A DNA stretch of 64,000 nucleotides from Halarcobacter sp. (GTDB taxonomy: Bacteria > Campylobacterota > Campylobacteria > Campylobacterales > Arcobacteraceae), in assembly GCA_030145305.1 (NCBI GenBank), contig JAQYVX010000006.1, positions 62,001 to 126,000 on the forward strand, read 5' to 3'. Shown here one piece after another: positions 1 to 9,022 of the stretch (positions are counted from its first letter, which is position 1; each line of letters begins with the position of its first letter). The notes beneath the pieces were generated by a model. The model worked only from the letters and a program-made list of their open reading frames with translations. It had not been told where the DNA came from and did no database searches. The position numbers and the translations under genes were made by a program.

Positions 1-471
1 TCTGATACACAAGCCTTAGCAAGATTTGAAAAAATTAGAGTTGCAGGTGCCCTGAAAATGGGATTAATTACAGATCCGAAAGAGGCTGAGAGTAGACAAC
101 ATACTCCAAAAATTGCATTTGTATCTCCTGCTCAAGATTTCATTACATCTAGTGGTAAAGAAGTAAAAGCATCAGAAATGGATTTACACGTAAGAGCATT
201 ATCTATGCAACAATTACACCATGCGATGATGGGAACAGCAAGTGTGGCTATTGGTGTTGCTGCTTGTATTCCAGGAACTTTAGTAAATATAGCTAGCGGT
301 GGTGGTGAAAAAAATACAGTTACTTTTGGTCATCCATCAGGTGCTATTAAAGTAGGAGCCATACTTTCACAAAAAGATGGAAAACTTATAGTTGAAAAAG
401 CTAGTATGAGTAGAAGTGCTAGAATTATAATGGACGGAAATGTTCATGTTCCTGCTGGAACAATGGATTAA
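1..471 (+). CDS. prpF: PrpF-type 2-methylaconitate isomerase, 3' part
   Basis: This is the C-terminal part of a PrpF-family protein; the 5' end lies outside the window and the frame is open from base 1. PrpF isomerises 2-methylaconitate in the 2-methylcitrate pathway for propionate breakdown. The visible 156 residues include the family's C-terminal stretch with the Met-Gln-Gln-Leu-His-His-Ala-Met segment and the final His-Pro-Ser-Gly plus RSARIIMDG region. The rest of the prp operon would lie to the left. Identification is by remembered family resemblance, and the truncated start prevents checking the N-terminal catalytic Cys. Confidence 0.82.
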   Translation, partial: SDTQALARFEKIRVAGALKMGLITDPKEAESRQHTPKIAFVSPAQDFITSSGKEVKASEMDLHVRALSMQQLHHAMMGTASVAIGVAACIPGTLVNIASGGGEKNTVTFGHPSGAIKVGAILSQKDGKLIVEKASMSRSARIIMDGNVHVPAGTMD

Positions 472-494
472 GATTCTAAATAGTTCAAGTTAGA

Positions 495-518
495 GAAGAT
501 AGTTTAAAAACTATCTTC
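495..518. terminator. Convergent-gene hairpin
   Basis: A perfect 10-bp inverted repeat (GAAGATAGTT / AACTATCTTC) with a 4-base loop lies between the converging prpF and thioredoxin-fold genes and overlaps the stop codon of the latter. It could end transcription in both directions, but neither side has a strong T run, so termination is an inference. Confidence 0.45.
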
Positions 519-887
519 ATCATTTAATACAGCTAGGATATTTTTTTTCTTTTGGTATCCTTGAAATTCATAATTTATATTTAAATTTCCATCTTCTTTA
601 GTAACAATATAAGAAGTGGGATAATATTTAATTACAAAGGAGTATTTTTTTAATAACTCTTTATAAACTAAAGTATCATCATTTACTTTAAAAATTTCCA
701 AATCTTTTTTTTCTTTTTGAATATCTTCTAAAATAGATACTTGCTTAGCACACCAAGGACAAGACTCTGTGCTAAACATTAAAAAAATATTTTTATTCTC
801 TTTTAATTCTTCTATATTTTTCAAGACTTTGATTTCAGAAGCAAAAACTGAACTAATAAAAAGACAAAATAATATAAACTTTTTCAT
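504..887 (-). CDS. Exported thioredoxin-fold protein
   Basis: A 127-residue protein with a short hydrophobic signal peptide (about residues 1-16) and a thioredoxin fold carrying the redox motif Cys-Pro-Trp-Cys near residue 43. The sequence after the motif (Ala-Lys-Gln) and the later Tyr-Pro-Thr-Ser, with the cis-proline that thioredoxin folds need, support a working thiol-disulfide oxidoreductase of the SoxW/thioredoxin-like type in the periplasm. It lies 9 bp downstream of the isochorismatase-like gene and is probably cotranscribed with it. Its redox partner cannot be told from the sequence. Confidence 0.75.
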   Translation of the reverse strand: MKKFILFCLFISSVFASEIKVLKNIEELKENKNIFLMFSTESCPWCAKQVSILEDIQKEKKDLEIFKVNDDTLVYKELLKKYSFVIKYYPTSYIVTKEDGNLNINYEFQGYQKKKNILAVLNDEDSF

Positions 888-896
888 ATAAATTTT

Positions 897-1439
897 CTAC
901 TTTACTAATTTTGAAATTTCTTTAAATACAGGACTTTTAGAATTCACTGTTAATTCAAAAAGCAAACATTCGTAAGTTGTAGGAATAACTCCTGCTTGAA
1001 CAAGTCTTTGTATAGCAATTTGTTTGTCTTTATCTTTTCGTGAATCAACACAATCTGTTACAAGGACAGGTTGTAATCCATTTTCTATTAAATCTAAAGC
1101 TGTTTGAAGTACACAAACATGTGTTTCAATACCTGCTAAGATTACAATTTTCTTTCCTGTTGCCTTTATTGCAGCTAATCCATCTTCATTTCCACAACAA
1201 GAAAATGTTGTTTTCTCAAAATGAGGATATTCTTGAACAAGCTCTTTTAAACTAGGAATTGTTTCCCCTATTCCTTTTTTATATTGTTCATTTATAATAA
1301 AAGGAATTTCATGTAGTTTTAAACCTTTAACTAAAGTTATTAAATTCTTTTCTAACTCTTCATTATTTTGAATATGTGGAAATAGTCTTTCTTGAACATC
1401 TACTTGCACATAAACACAATCTTCAACTCTTATTTTCAT
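897..1439 (-). CDS. Isochorismatase-family cysteine hydrolase
   Basis: A 180-residue cytoplasmic hydrolase of the isochorismatase/nicotinamidase superfamily, closest in style to the YcaC subgroup. The expected N-terminal Asp is in the strand VQVDVQERLF and the nucleophilic Cys in GIETHVCVLQ (about residue 109), where the cis-peptide Gly-Ile-Glu-Thr-His-Val-Cys motif is typical. The Lys of the triad is probably in FEKTTFSC. The substrate is unknown; family members cleave amides, ureas or vinyl ethers. It is the first gene of a two-gene unit with the thioredoxin-fold gene. Confidence 0.8.
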   Translation of the reverse strand: MKIRVEDCVYVQVDVQERLFPHIQNNEELEKNLITLVKGLKLHEIPFIINEQYKKGIGETIPSLKELVQEYPHFEKTTFSCCGNEDGLAAIKATGKKIVILAGIETHVCVLQTALDLIENGLQPVLVTDCVDSRKDKDKQIAIQRLVQAGVIPTTYECLLFELTVNSKSPVFKEISKLVK

Positions 1440-1508
1440 CTTTTCTCCTAAAAATAGTAAACTCTAAAAAGAAAATTGTACTAAAAGTTAGTAACAATAA
1501 ACTAGCAT

Positions 1509-2447
1509 TTATACAAAGGCTACTTTTTCTGCTCGTTCTAATAACTCTTTAGCACCTTGGTCTATAAAAGTTTGTGCTAAATTTTGTCCAATAGTTTCAA
1601 ACTCTTCAATATCTGCTGTTATGTCTTCGCTAATATCTTCGCTTCCATCAGGCATTCCAACTATTGCTTGAACTCTAATTGAATTTTCGTCAATAATCGT
1701 AGCTTTTACTCCAATTGGAACTTGACAACCACCTTCTAAGGTATCAACAAATCCTCTTTCAATAGTTGATTCAATATGAGCTTCTTTATCATTTAAAACT
1801 GAAACTATCTCTATAATTTTTGGGTCTGTTGTTGTTTCAATACCTAAAGTTGCTTGTCCCATTGAAGGAATCATAATATCAGTTGAAATAGGTGAAAAGA
1901 ATTTTACTTCTTTTTCAATTCCAAGTTTTTGAATACCTGTTGCTGCTAAAATAATTGCATCATACTCGCCAGCATTTAGTTTGGCTATTCTTGTATTAAT
2001 ATTACCTCTTAAATCTTTTAATTCAATATCAGGTCTTATAAGTTTTAAAGCCATTCGTCTTCTTAAGCTAGTAGTTCCAACAACCGCACCTGCTGGTAAA
2101 TCATCTATTGAAGTATATTTGTTACTTAAAAAAGCATCTCTTGGATCAAATCTTTTTGTAACAGCAGAAAGTTGTAAACCTGGCTCAAATTTTGTTGGAA
2201 CATCTTTTAAAGAATGAACTGCTAAATGTGCAGAACCATCTAACATTGCAAGTTCTAGCTCTTTTGTAAAAAGACCTTTTCCACCAATTTTTGCTAAAGG
2301 TACATCTAAAATTTTGTCACCTTTTGTCATGAATTCTTTAACTTCAATTTCCATCTCTGGGTAAAACTTTTCAAGTTCGGCTTTAACATATTCACTCTGC
2401 CAAAGGGCAAGTTTACTTCTTCTTGTTGCGATTATTAATTTATCCAT
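1509..2447 (-). CDS. hemC: Porphobilinogen deaminase (hydroxymethylbilane synthase)
   Basis: HemC joins four porphobilinogen units into hydroxymethylbilane in haem synthesis. The protein has the usual length (312 residues), the N-terminal ATRRSKLALWQ motif, the KGLFTKELE segment, the arginine-rich TTSLRRR substrate-binding motif and the dipyrromethane cofactor Cys in the EGGCQVPIG motif (about residue 241). It starts 3 bp after the stop of the upstream DsbC-like gene, so the two are likely cotranscribed although not obviously related in function. Confidence 0.97.
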   Translation of the reverse strand: MDKLIIATRRSKLALWQSEYVKAELEKFYPEMEIEVKEFMTKGDKILDVPLAKIGGKGLFTKELELAMLDGSAHLAVHSLKDVPTKFEPGLQLSAVTKRFDPRDAFLSNKYTSIDDLPAGAVVGTTSLRRRMALKLIRPDIELKDLRGNINTRIAKLNAGEYDAIILAATGIQKLGIEKEVKFFSPISTDIMIPSMGQATLGIETTTDPKIIEIVSVLNDKEAHIESTIERGFVDTLEGGCQVPIGVKATIIDENSIRVQAIVGMPDGSEDISEDITADIEEFETIGQNLAQTFIDQGAKELLERAEKVAFV

Positions 2448-2450
2448 CTT

Positions 2451-3287
2451 CTAATTTCCTAATATTTCATATTTTAATTTTGATTTATCTCGTTCACCAT
2501 TTATAAAGATTGTCGGAGTACCTTGGATCATTGCTTCTTCGCCAAAAGTAACATCTTCTTCAATCTCATCATTAATTTTTTTATTATTAATATCTACTAT
2601 ATTAAAAGTTGTTTTAAACTCTTTATTAAAACCATCGATTATTTTTTGACTATTTTTTTCACTAGCATCAAAATATTTATCCCAGTCTGCTTTATAGACT
2701 TTTACTTCGATATCTTTTATACCTTTATGTTTTGCAGCATTCATTAATCTAACTAAAGTTCCAGCAGCTGGATGCATTCTTAATAAAGGGAAATGATAAT
2801 AATATAATGCTATTTCATCTTTGTTTTTAGCAACATGGTCAATTACATCTGGCACATAATCCATACAAAAGGGACATAAAGGATCCGAGAAGATTACAAT
2901 TTTATTTTTTGCCTTATGCGTTCCTGCTATTAATCTAGCTTTATCATAATACTTATCTGTTAAAGTAGGATTCATTAAATCTTTTAAAGGCATTCCTGTT
3001 TTTATATCAAATAATTCAGGAGCAATAAGTTCTCCATTTGAAAAAACCACATCTTTTGCTTTAACTTGATTGCCACCCATAGAAGCATCAATATCAATAA
3101 TATATCCATACCATGATTTTTGTGGCATCTCTTTTTTTGTATTAATTCTTACATCTTTAATTTCAATTCTTTTATTTTTTGAAAATCTCTCTTTTTCAAA
3201 TTTTAAGACATTACTATCTACACTTTCAGAGGCAGCTAATGCACTCAAAAGCAAACTACTTGCTGTTAATATTTTAATTAATTTCAT
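2451..3287 (-). CDS. Periplasmic DsbC/DsbA-like thiol-disulfide protein
   Basis: A 278-residue exported protein with a signal peptide (residues 1-19) and a C-terminal thioredoxin-type domain. The redox motif is Cys-Pro-Phe-Cys in the context FSDPLCPFCMDYVP, and the late Gln-Gly-Thr-Pro-Thr supplies the cis-proline before FINGE. The about 130 residues before it may form a dimerisation domain as in DsbC/DsbG, but the similarity is weak. It could isomerise or form disulfides in secreted proteins. It is the first gene of a pair with hemC. Confidence 0.75.
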   Translation of the reverse strand: MKLIKILTASSLLLSALAASESVDSNVLKFEKERFSKNKRIEIKDVRINTKKEMPQKSWYGYIIDIDASMGGNQVKAKDVVFSNGELIAPELFDIKTGMPLKDLMNPTLTDKYYDKARLIAGTHKAKNKIVIFSDPLCPFCMDYVPDVIDHVAKNKDEIALYYYHFPLLRMHPAAGTLVRLMNAAKHKGIKDIEVKVYKADWDKYFDASEKNSQKIIDGFNKEFKTTFNIVDINNKKINDEIEEDVTFGEEAMIQGTPTIFINGERDKSKLKYEILGN

Positions 3288-3351
3288 TTAAATCCTTTCT
3301 TTGCATATCTAATTTAAATTGGGAATATTATATTCTAGTAAAACTTAAAGA

Positions 3352-5355
3352 CTAAGTCTTAGTTTTAACAGTTATTTTCTTAATATCAAAAAGCTCTTTT
3401 GCACGATTTAGCATAGGAGAATTTAAAATATCATTCATTTGAAGTTCTTGTTGTGAAGGCGTTGGATTTGAAATTTTATGCATATCTGCCACACAACCTG
3501 AACCTATTTCAATATCTTCAATCATAGAACCCGAATCTTCACTATTATCTTCCAAAGCAGCGGGTTTTTCTTCTTTGCTTTGGAAGTTAGACTTTTTTGC
3601 TAAATCTTCTGATTTTTCTTCGGCTTTTACAAATTCAATATCAATATCATTTCCGAAAATATCATAAATAAATATCTTTATCACCCCATAATGTTTAAGT
3701 AAAAATTTTCTTTCATCACCTAAAGCATAAGATACTATTTCTAGTTTTTTATCTTCAAAACTTTTATAAATAAAGTTTTTTTCAAATAATTCACCAAGCT
3801 CATAATCTCTTTCAAAAACTTTTTTTGTTAATTTTGAATAAAGTTCTTTATTTGGATCATTTTCTTTGGCTAATTCTATTTTTTCTTCTTTTTTTATCTC
3901 TTGTATTTCTTCTTTTATCTCTTCAATAGATTCTACACTAGCAGGTTTTTCTTCTATATTGGCTTGAATTGTAGGTTCAATGCTTCTTTGAGGTTCTAAT
4001 ATAGGTTCATAAGCAACTTCATCAAAAGGGGTTGAAAAACCATCATCTACAAATACTTCTTCATGTTTTTCTTCTACAATCTCTTCTTTTGGAAATTCTT
4101 TTTCTGGAAGTTCTTCTTCAAGTGTTTTAATTGGTTCTACACTTGGGATAGAATCAATACTATCAAGAGAGAAATTTAAGTTAGGTTCTTCTTCTATTTT
4201 TATTTCTTCGGCTTTTATTTCTTCTTGTGCTTTAGTATCTATTCTTTTTTCTATGTCAACTTTTTTTTCTTCTATTTTTAATGGAACTTGCTCTACTTCA
4301 GAGATAATATCTTCAATTGTTTTTATATTCGTAGCTTCAATCATTTTTGATAAAGTTAAAATTAAAACAAAGCCTCCATCTGAATTTAAGGCTAATAAAT
4401 GTTTTGCATCACTTAATATTCTAAAAAATCTATCGAATAAAAGTAAATCAAATTTTGCATTTTTTTCTAGCATTTTTTGTTTTAAATAAATAGTCATTTC
4501 ATCACAAACTTGAGAAATTTCATAATTTTCAAGCTCTTTTACAAGATCTATAATATCCTCTTTTTTTAATATTACTTCAAAAATTTTATCCATAAGTTTT
4601 GGTTCTATTAAACCTAACATATCAACAACTGCTATAGTAGTAATCTTACCTTTTGAAAAAATAATTGCTTGATCAAGTAAAGTTAAAGTATCTCTTAAAC
4701 TTCCTTGCCCACTCCTAGTTAAAATCTCTAAAGCAGGAGTTTCAAAATCAATATTTTCTTCATTTAAAATATGCGATAAATGATGTATTACATCCCCATC
4801 AGCAATTTTATTAAATCTAAAATGTTGAGTTCTACTTAAAATTGTTGCTGGAAGTTTTAAGGCATCTGTGGTTGCAAGTATAAATTTAACGAAACCAGGA
4901 GGTTCTTCTAAAGTTTTTAAAAGTGCATTAAAAGCTTGAGTTGTAAGCATATGAACCTCATCGATAATAAAGACTTTAAATCTAGCAGAACTTGGTTTAT
5001 ATTTAGTATGCTCAATTAAATCTTTTATATCATCAATTCCACGATTAGAAGCTGCGTCCATCTCAATAATATCTAGATGCCTATTTGTATTTGCGCTTAA
5101 ACAATTTTCACAAACTTCACAAGGTCTAGAAGTTGGTCCATTTGAACATAACAAGGCTTTTGCCATAATTCTTGCTGTTGAAGTTTTTCCACTTCCTCTA
5201 AGCCCTGAAAAAAGATAAGCATGAGATAATCTATTTGAATCTAAGGCTAGGGATAAGGTTTGAGAAATTGTACTTTGCCCAACTAAATCTTCAAACCTTT
5301 TTGGTCTATATTTTAATGCTAAAACTTTTTGTTCAATATTTTTATTATCGCTCAT
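3352..5355 (-). CDS. dnaX: DNA polymerase III gamma/tau subunit
   Basis: The clamp-loader ATPase, 667 residues. The AAA+ module is clear: P-loop FSGLRGSGKTS (about residues 49-59), the zinc knuckle with Cys-x8-Cys-x2-Cys-x2-Cys after KALLC, Walker B VFIIDEVHML and the sensor SRTQHFRF. A long acidic, Lys/Glu-rich linker follows (about residues 370-500) before a C-terminal domain that should contact the polymerase. Its start overlaps the end of murI by 11 bp, so it depends on murI for transcription. I did not see a clear slippage site for making a shorter gamma form. Confidence 0.96.
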   Translation of the reverse strand: MSDNKNIEQKVLALKYRPKRFEDLVGQSTISQTLSLALDSNRLSHAYLFSGLRGSGKTSTARIMAKALLCSNGPTSRPCEVCENCLSANTNRHLDIIEMDAASNRGIDDIKDLIEHTKYKPSSARFKVFIIDEVHMLTTQAFNALLKTLEEPPGFVKFILATTDALKLPATILSRTQHFRFNKIADGDVIHHLSHILNEENIDFETPALEILTRSGQGSLRDTLTLLDQAIIFSKGKITTIAVVDMLGLIEPKLMDKIFEVILKKEDIIDLVKELENYEISQVCDEMTIYLKQKMLEKNAKFDLLLFDRFFRILSDAKHLLALNSDGGFVLILTLSKMIEATNIKTIEDIISEVEQVPLKIEEKKVDIEKRIDTKAQEEIKAEEIKIEEEPNLNFSLDSIDSIPSVEPIKTLEEELPEKEFPKEEIVEEKHEEVFVDDGFSTPFDEVAYEPILEPQRSIEPTIQANIEEKPASVESIEEIKEEIQEIKKEEKIELAKENDPNKELYSKLTKKVFERDYELGELFEKNFIYKSFEDKKLEIVSYALGDERKFLLKHYGVIKIFIYDIFGNDIDIEFVKAEEKSEDLAKKSNFQSKEEKPAALEDNSEDSGSMIEDIEIGSGCVADMHKISNPTPSQQELQMNDILNSPMLNRAKELFDIKKITVKTKT

Positions 5356-6160
5356 TTTGATTCCTTACCTCTTTATTCATAACCACAATTTTGCCACCAT
5401 CTTCCCACGTTTCTAATATCATATTAATCATATCTTTTTTTATTTTGCTTGTATAAAAAATTATTATTTTAAATTCTGTACTTTTTTTATTTATCTTAAG
5501 TGAAGATAGGCTTTCTAATCTTTTTGCAATAGCTTCGCCTGTTTCAATTAGCTTTATATTTTCACCCATTATATCTTTTATTACATTACTTACTAAAGGA
5601 TAATGTGTACATCCTAAAACGATTGTATCAACATTTTTTTCCTTCATAGGACTTAACCAATTTTCTAACATCTTATGAGTATCTATATGGGATACTTTTC
5701 CACTTTCTATTTGTTCAACTAAGCCTTTGCAAGCTTGTCCATAAACATTAATCTCATGCGCTACAGAGAGACTTTTAAGAAGCTCTTGATATTTCTCACC
5801 ATTTAAAGTAGCAGGTGTTGCTAAAACTGCAATATTTTTACTTAAAGTTGTTTGCATTGCTGGTTTAATTCCAGGTTCTGTTCCTATTACTATAAGATTG
5901 GGGAATTTTTCTCTTAAATATTTAATTGCAGCCGAGGTTGCTGTATTACAAGCAACTATTAAAGCCTCTATTTGATATTCTAAAATTAGATAATTTGTTA
6001 TATCTAAACTACGTTTTAAAATTTCTTCTTTTGATTTCTCGCCATAAGGTGCAAATAAAGTATCTGCGATATAAAAAATCTCTAAATCTTTTAAAGATTT
6101 TGCAAGAGCTTGAACTACAGTTAAACCCCCAAGACCTGAATCAAAAACACCAACTTTCAA
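5345..6160 (-). CDS. murI: Glutamate racemase
   Basis: MurI makes D-glutamate for peptidoglycan. At 271 residues it has the usual length, starts with the typical KVGVFDSGLGGLTV, and has both catalytic cysteines in VACNTATSAA (about residue 70) and LGCTHYPL (about residue 184). It is the upstream partner of dnaX, and the two overlap by 11 bp. Confidence 0.96.
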   Translation of the reverse strand: MKVGVFDSGLGGLTVVQALAKSLKDLEIFYIADTLFAPYGEKSKEEILKRSLDITNYLILEYQIEALIVACNTATSAAIKYLREKFPNLIVIGTEPGIKPAMQTTLSKNIAVLATPATLNGEKYQELLKSLSVAHEINVYGQACKGLVEQIESGKVSHIDTHKMLENWLSPMKEKNVDTIVLGCTHYPLVSNVIKDIMGENIKLIETGEAIAKRLESLSSLKINKKSTEFKIIIFYTSKIKKDMINMILETWEDGGKIVVMNKEVRNQNER

Positions 6161-6335
6161 ATAAAACCTTTTTATAAATAAAAAGGATTATATCCAAAAA
6201 TTTATAACTACTTAGTTAAATAAAATAAAGCCAATCAAAGCAAGTTTTCTTATTATAAAAATGAAAATTGCACAGCTTTTAATTTAAAAGAAGAAGATAA
6301 AGAGGTTTTTAGATTTTTTTAATTGGAAGATTTAT

Positions 6336-6363
6336 AAAAAGAAGGAAGTTCTTCCTTCTTTTT
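6336..6363 (-). terminator. Terminator of the met importer operon
   Basis: A perfect 12-bp inverted repeat (AAAAAGAAGGAA / TTCCTTCTTTTT) with a 4-base loop lies just downstream of the last gene of metNIQ. Read on the minus strand, it ends in a T run, so it fits a Rho-independent terminator. Confidence 0.8.
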
Positions 6364-6388
6364 AAAGTAGCATTTAAAAGTAGAAAGC

Positions 6389-7210
6389 TTAAAAAGCTTC
6401 TACAATTGAACCTTTGTATTTAGAAGCTATAAACTCTTTTACTTCTTTTGAATTTAATACTTCATTTAAAGCTTTAATATAATCTTTATCTTCATTTCCT
6501 TCACGTACTACTAAAATATTAGCGTATGGAGAATCTTTTGATTCAAGAACTAAAGCGTCTTTTATTGGGTTTAAATCTGCTGATAAAGCATAGTTTGTAT
6601 TAATAATAGCAGCATCAACTTCATCTAAAACTCTTGGTAATTGAGGAGCATCTAATTCTTTGATTTTTAAGTTTTTTGGGTTTTCAATAATATCAAGTGC
6701 TGTTTTGAATTGAGCTTCTTTAAATTTTAAGAAACCTTTTTTTTCTAAAATATCTAAAGCTCTACTCTCATTTGTAGGGTCATTTGGAACTGCAATTGTA
6801 GCTCCATCTTCTAACTCATCAAGTGATTTTATTTTTTTAGAATATAATCCCATTGGCTCTAAATGTACACTTACAGTTTTAACTAATTTTGTATTTTTTG
6901 TTTTATTAAACTCATTTAAATATGGCATATGTTGGAAAAAATTAGCATCTAATTGTCCTTCGTCAACAGCTATATTTGGAGTAACATAATCTGTAAACTC
7001 AACAATTTCTAATTCATATCCTTTTGCTTTTAAAAGTGGTTTAACAACTTCTAAAATTTCAACATGAGGAACAGGCGTTGCTCCAACTTTAATAACTTTT
7101 TTACTCTCTTCTTTTTTTACTTCATCTTTTGGTTTTTCAGAACCTGAACAAGCAACTAATCCCAATGTAACTCCAACTAATAGAGCTAGTTTTAAAATAT
7201 TTTTTAACAT
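6389..7210 (-). CDS. metQ: Methionine ABC importer, substrate-binding lipoprotein
   Basis: A 273-residue NlpA/MetQ-type lipoprotein. The N-terminal hydrophobic segment ends in the lipobox Leu-Val-Ala-Cys (Cys about residue 21), followed by a charged linker and the family motif GATPVPHVEILE. Other hallmarks are DGATIAVPNDPTNESRAL and the late AAIINTNYAL. It should capture D/L-methionine in the periplasm for MetI and MetN, which are encoded immediately upstream. The operon order N-I-Q is the usual one. Confidence 0.95.
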   Translation of the reverse strand: MLKNILKLALLVGVTLGLVACSGSEKPKDEVKKEESKKVIKVGATPVPHVEILEVVKPLLKAKGYELEIVEFTDYVTPNIAVDEGQLDANFFQHMPYLNEFNKTKNTKLVKTVSVHLEPMGLYSKKIKSLDELEDGATIAVPNDPTNESRALDILEKKGFLKFKEAQFKTALDIIENPKNLKIKELDAPQLPRVLDEVDAAIINTNYALSADLNPIKDALVLESKDSPYANILVVREGNEDKDYIKALNEVLNSKEVKEFIASKYKGSIVEAF

Positions 7211-7228
7211 ATACTTCCTTTTTTTAAT

Positions 7229-7867
7229 TTATTTTTTTGTAATTTTATATAAATAATCACCAGTACTTTGCACAAACTGTACTAAGGCAATTAATATAAA
7301 AACTGTATATAACATAGTATCAGTTTGAAATCTGTAGTATCCATATTTAATAGCAACATCTCCTAAACCTCCACCACCAACAGCTCCTGCCATTGCGGAA
7401 AATCCAATAACTGTGATTAAAGTTAAGGTGATTGCTGAAATAATACTAGGTAAGGCTTCAACTAGCATTATTTTAAAAATGATTTGCAAATCACTTGCTC
7501 CAAATGACTTAGCAGCTTCTATAACACCTTCTTCAACTTCTTTAAAAGAACTCTCAATAAGTCTTGCTATAAAAGGAGCTGCTCCTATCGTAAGAGGAAT
7601 AATAGCAGCAGAAGTTCCGATACTTTTTCCTATTAGAAATTTTGTTACAGGAAATAGAATAATCATTAATATAATAAAAGGAAAAGACCTTAAAGTATTG
7701 ATAACTACATCCAAAAAAGTATAAACTTTTAAATTCTCTCTTAAACCATTTTTTGAAGTAAATATTAAAATAATAGCTAAAATAAAACCAATAACTACAG
7801 CTAAAAAGGTAGAAACAAATGACATATAAATAGTCTCACCTAAGGCTGGTAATAAAATATCAACCAT
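7229..7867 (-). CDS. metI: Methionine ABC importer, permease
   Basis: The permease of the methionine importer: about 212 residues with five or six membrane segments and the coupling-loop motif EAAKSFGASDLQIIFKI. I place the start at 7867, not at the in-frame ATG at 7882: a good GGGAGG ribosome-binding site lies inside the longer version at the right distance from 7867, and the start then overlaps the metN stop as TAATG. The protein would begin Met-Val-Asp-Ile-Leu. Translation is probably coupled to metN. Confidence 0.94.
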   Translation of the reverse strand: MVDILLPALGETIYMSFVSTFLAVVIGFILAIILIFTSKNGLRENLKVYTFLDVVINTLRSFPFIILMIILFPVTKFLIGKSIGTSAAIIPLTIGAAPFIARLIESSFKEVEEGVIEAAKSFGASDLQIIFKIMLVEALPSIISAITLTLITVIGFSAMAGAVGGGGLGDVAIKYGYYRFQTDTMLYTVFILIALVQFVQSTGDYLYKITKK

Positions 7868-8823
7868 TACAATACCTCCCATACAATATCATGTTCATTT
7901 ATATATTTTGTGACTTTTTCTTGGTCTTCAATTTTTAGATTTATAACCATATTTCCTACAATATGAGTATTTATCTCTTCAAGTTTTCCCCATACAATAT
8001 TAAAATCCATATCTAACTTTCTTGCCATTGCAGTTATAAAAGATTGATAGGCATTGTCTTTTGGAAAATATAGTTTTATGTTAATTCCACTATTTGGAAC
8101 TACTTCACTTTCACCTAAAAAGTTTTTCATTTTCTCATCTGGCTTTAAAAATAACTCTTCTGTGTCATCAAAACCAATTACATTTCCATGCTCTAATAAT
8201 AAAGCTTTTTGTGCTATTTGTTTCACAACTTCCATTTCATGGGTTACAATTACAATAGTGATATTTAATTTTTCATTAATTTGTTTTAATAGATTTAAAA
8301 TAGAGCTTGTAGTATTTGGATCAAGAGCTGATGTTGCTTCATCTGATAATAAAATATCTGGGTCTAAAGTCAAAGCCCTAGCTATGGCAACTCTTTGTTT
8401 TTGTCCACCACTTAATTGATTTGGAAAAGCATCAATTTTTTCTTCTAATCCAACTAAAGAAAGTAGATCTTTTACTTTTTTTGAAATTTCTTCTTTTTTA
8501 TAACCCCAAAGTTGCATTGGTAAAGCGACATTTTCAAAAACAGTTTTTCTTTGAATTAATGAAAAATGTTGAAATATCATTCCAATCTTTTTTCTAAATT
8601 CTCTTAAACTATTTTTATCAAGCTCTTTTATCTCTTTATCATTGACTTTTAATGAACCATCTTTATAATTTTCAAGTCCATTAATACATCTTAAAAGTGT
8701 AGATTTTCCCGCACCACTATGACCTACAATTGCAAATATTTGACCTTTTTTTATTTCTATTGATATATCATTTAAAACTTTTGTATCATCATAATATTTA
8801 TTTAATTTTTTTATAGTTATCAT
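7867..8823 (-). CDS. metN: Methionine ABC importer, ATPase
   Basis: A 318-residue ABC ATPase with Walker [11 protein letters not shown] (about residues 34-43), the signature LSGGQKQR, Walker [13 protein letters not shown], the switch His in IVTHEM and the C-terminal ACT-like (NIL) regulatory domain (about residues 245-318) that senses methionine in this family. First gene of the metNIQ operon. I looked for an S-box-type leader upstream and saw none. Confidence 0.96.
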   Translation of the reverse strand: MITIKKLNKYYDDTKVLNDISIEIKKGQIFAIVGHSGAGKSTLLRCINGLENYKDGSLKVNDKEIKELDKNSLREFRKKIGMIFQHFSLIQRKTVFENVALPMQLWGYKKEEISKKVKDLLSLVGLEEKIDAFPNQLSGGQKQRVAIARALTLDPDILLSDEATSALDPNTTSSILNLLKQINEKLNITIVIVTHEMEVVKQIAQKALLLEHGNVIGFDDTEELFLKPDEKMKNFLGESEVVPNSGINIKLYFPKDNAYQSFITAMARKLDMDFNIVWGKLEEINTHIVGNMVINLKIEDQEKVTKYINEHDIVWEVL

Positions 8824-8994
8824 AGTCTTTCCTTATAAAAGGCGTATTTTATTTAAATTTTTATAAAAATTTTGTTAAACAATTAGTTACATCTTAGCAA
8901 TAAATCCAAATATTTTTTACTTTTTATGCTTCCAAATCAGACTACATATAATAAAAATTTATTGTGATTATGGATAAAGAAGTATTTTAAGTAG

Positions 8995-9022
8995 ATAAGA
9001 GAGTTTATAAAAACTCTCTTAT
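8995..9022. terminator. Hairpin at the end of rho
   Basis: A 12-bp perfect inverted repeat (stem beginning ATAAGAGAGTTT, loop ATAA) covers the rho stop codon. The T run on the minus strand is weak, so it may be a terminator or an RNA 3' end stabiliser. Confidence 0.5.

Noticed and set aside
3352-5355. Possible programmed frameshift in dnaX for a short gamma form
   Set aside because: No convincing slippery run with a following stem was seen; one full-length product is the simpler reading.
8824-9018. Possible SAM or methionine riboswitch upstream of metN
   Set aside because: The gap is AT-rich and shows no conserved S-box-like pairing or terminator before metN.
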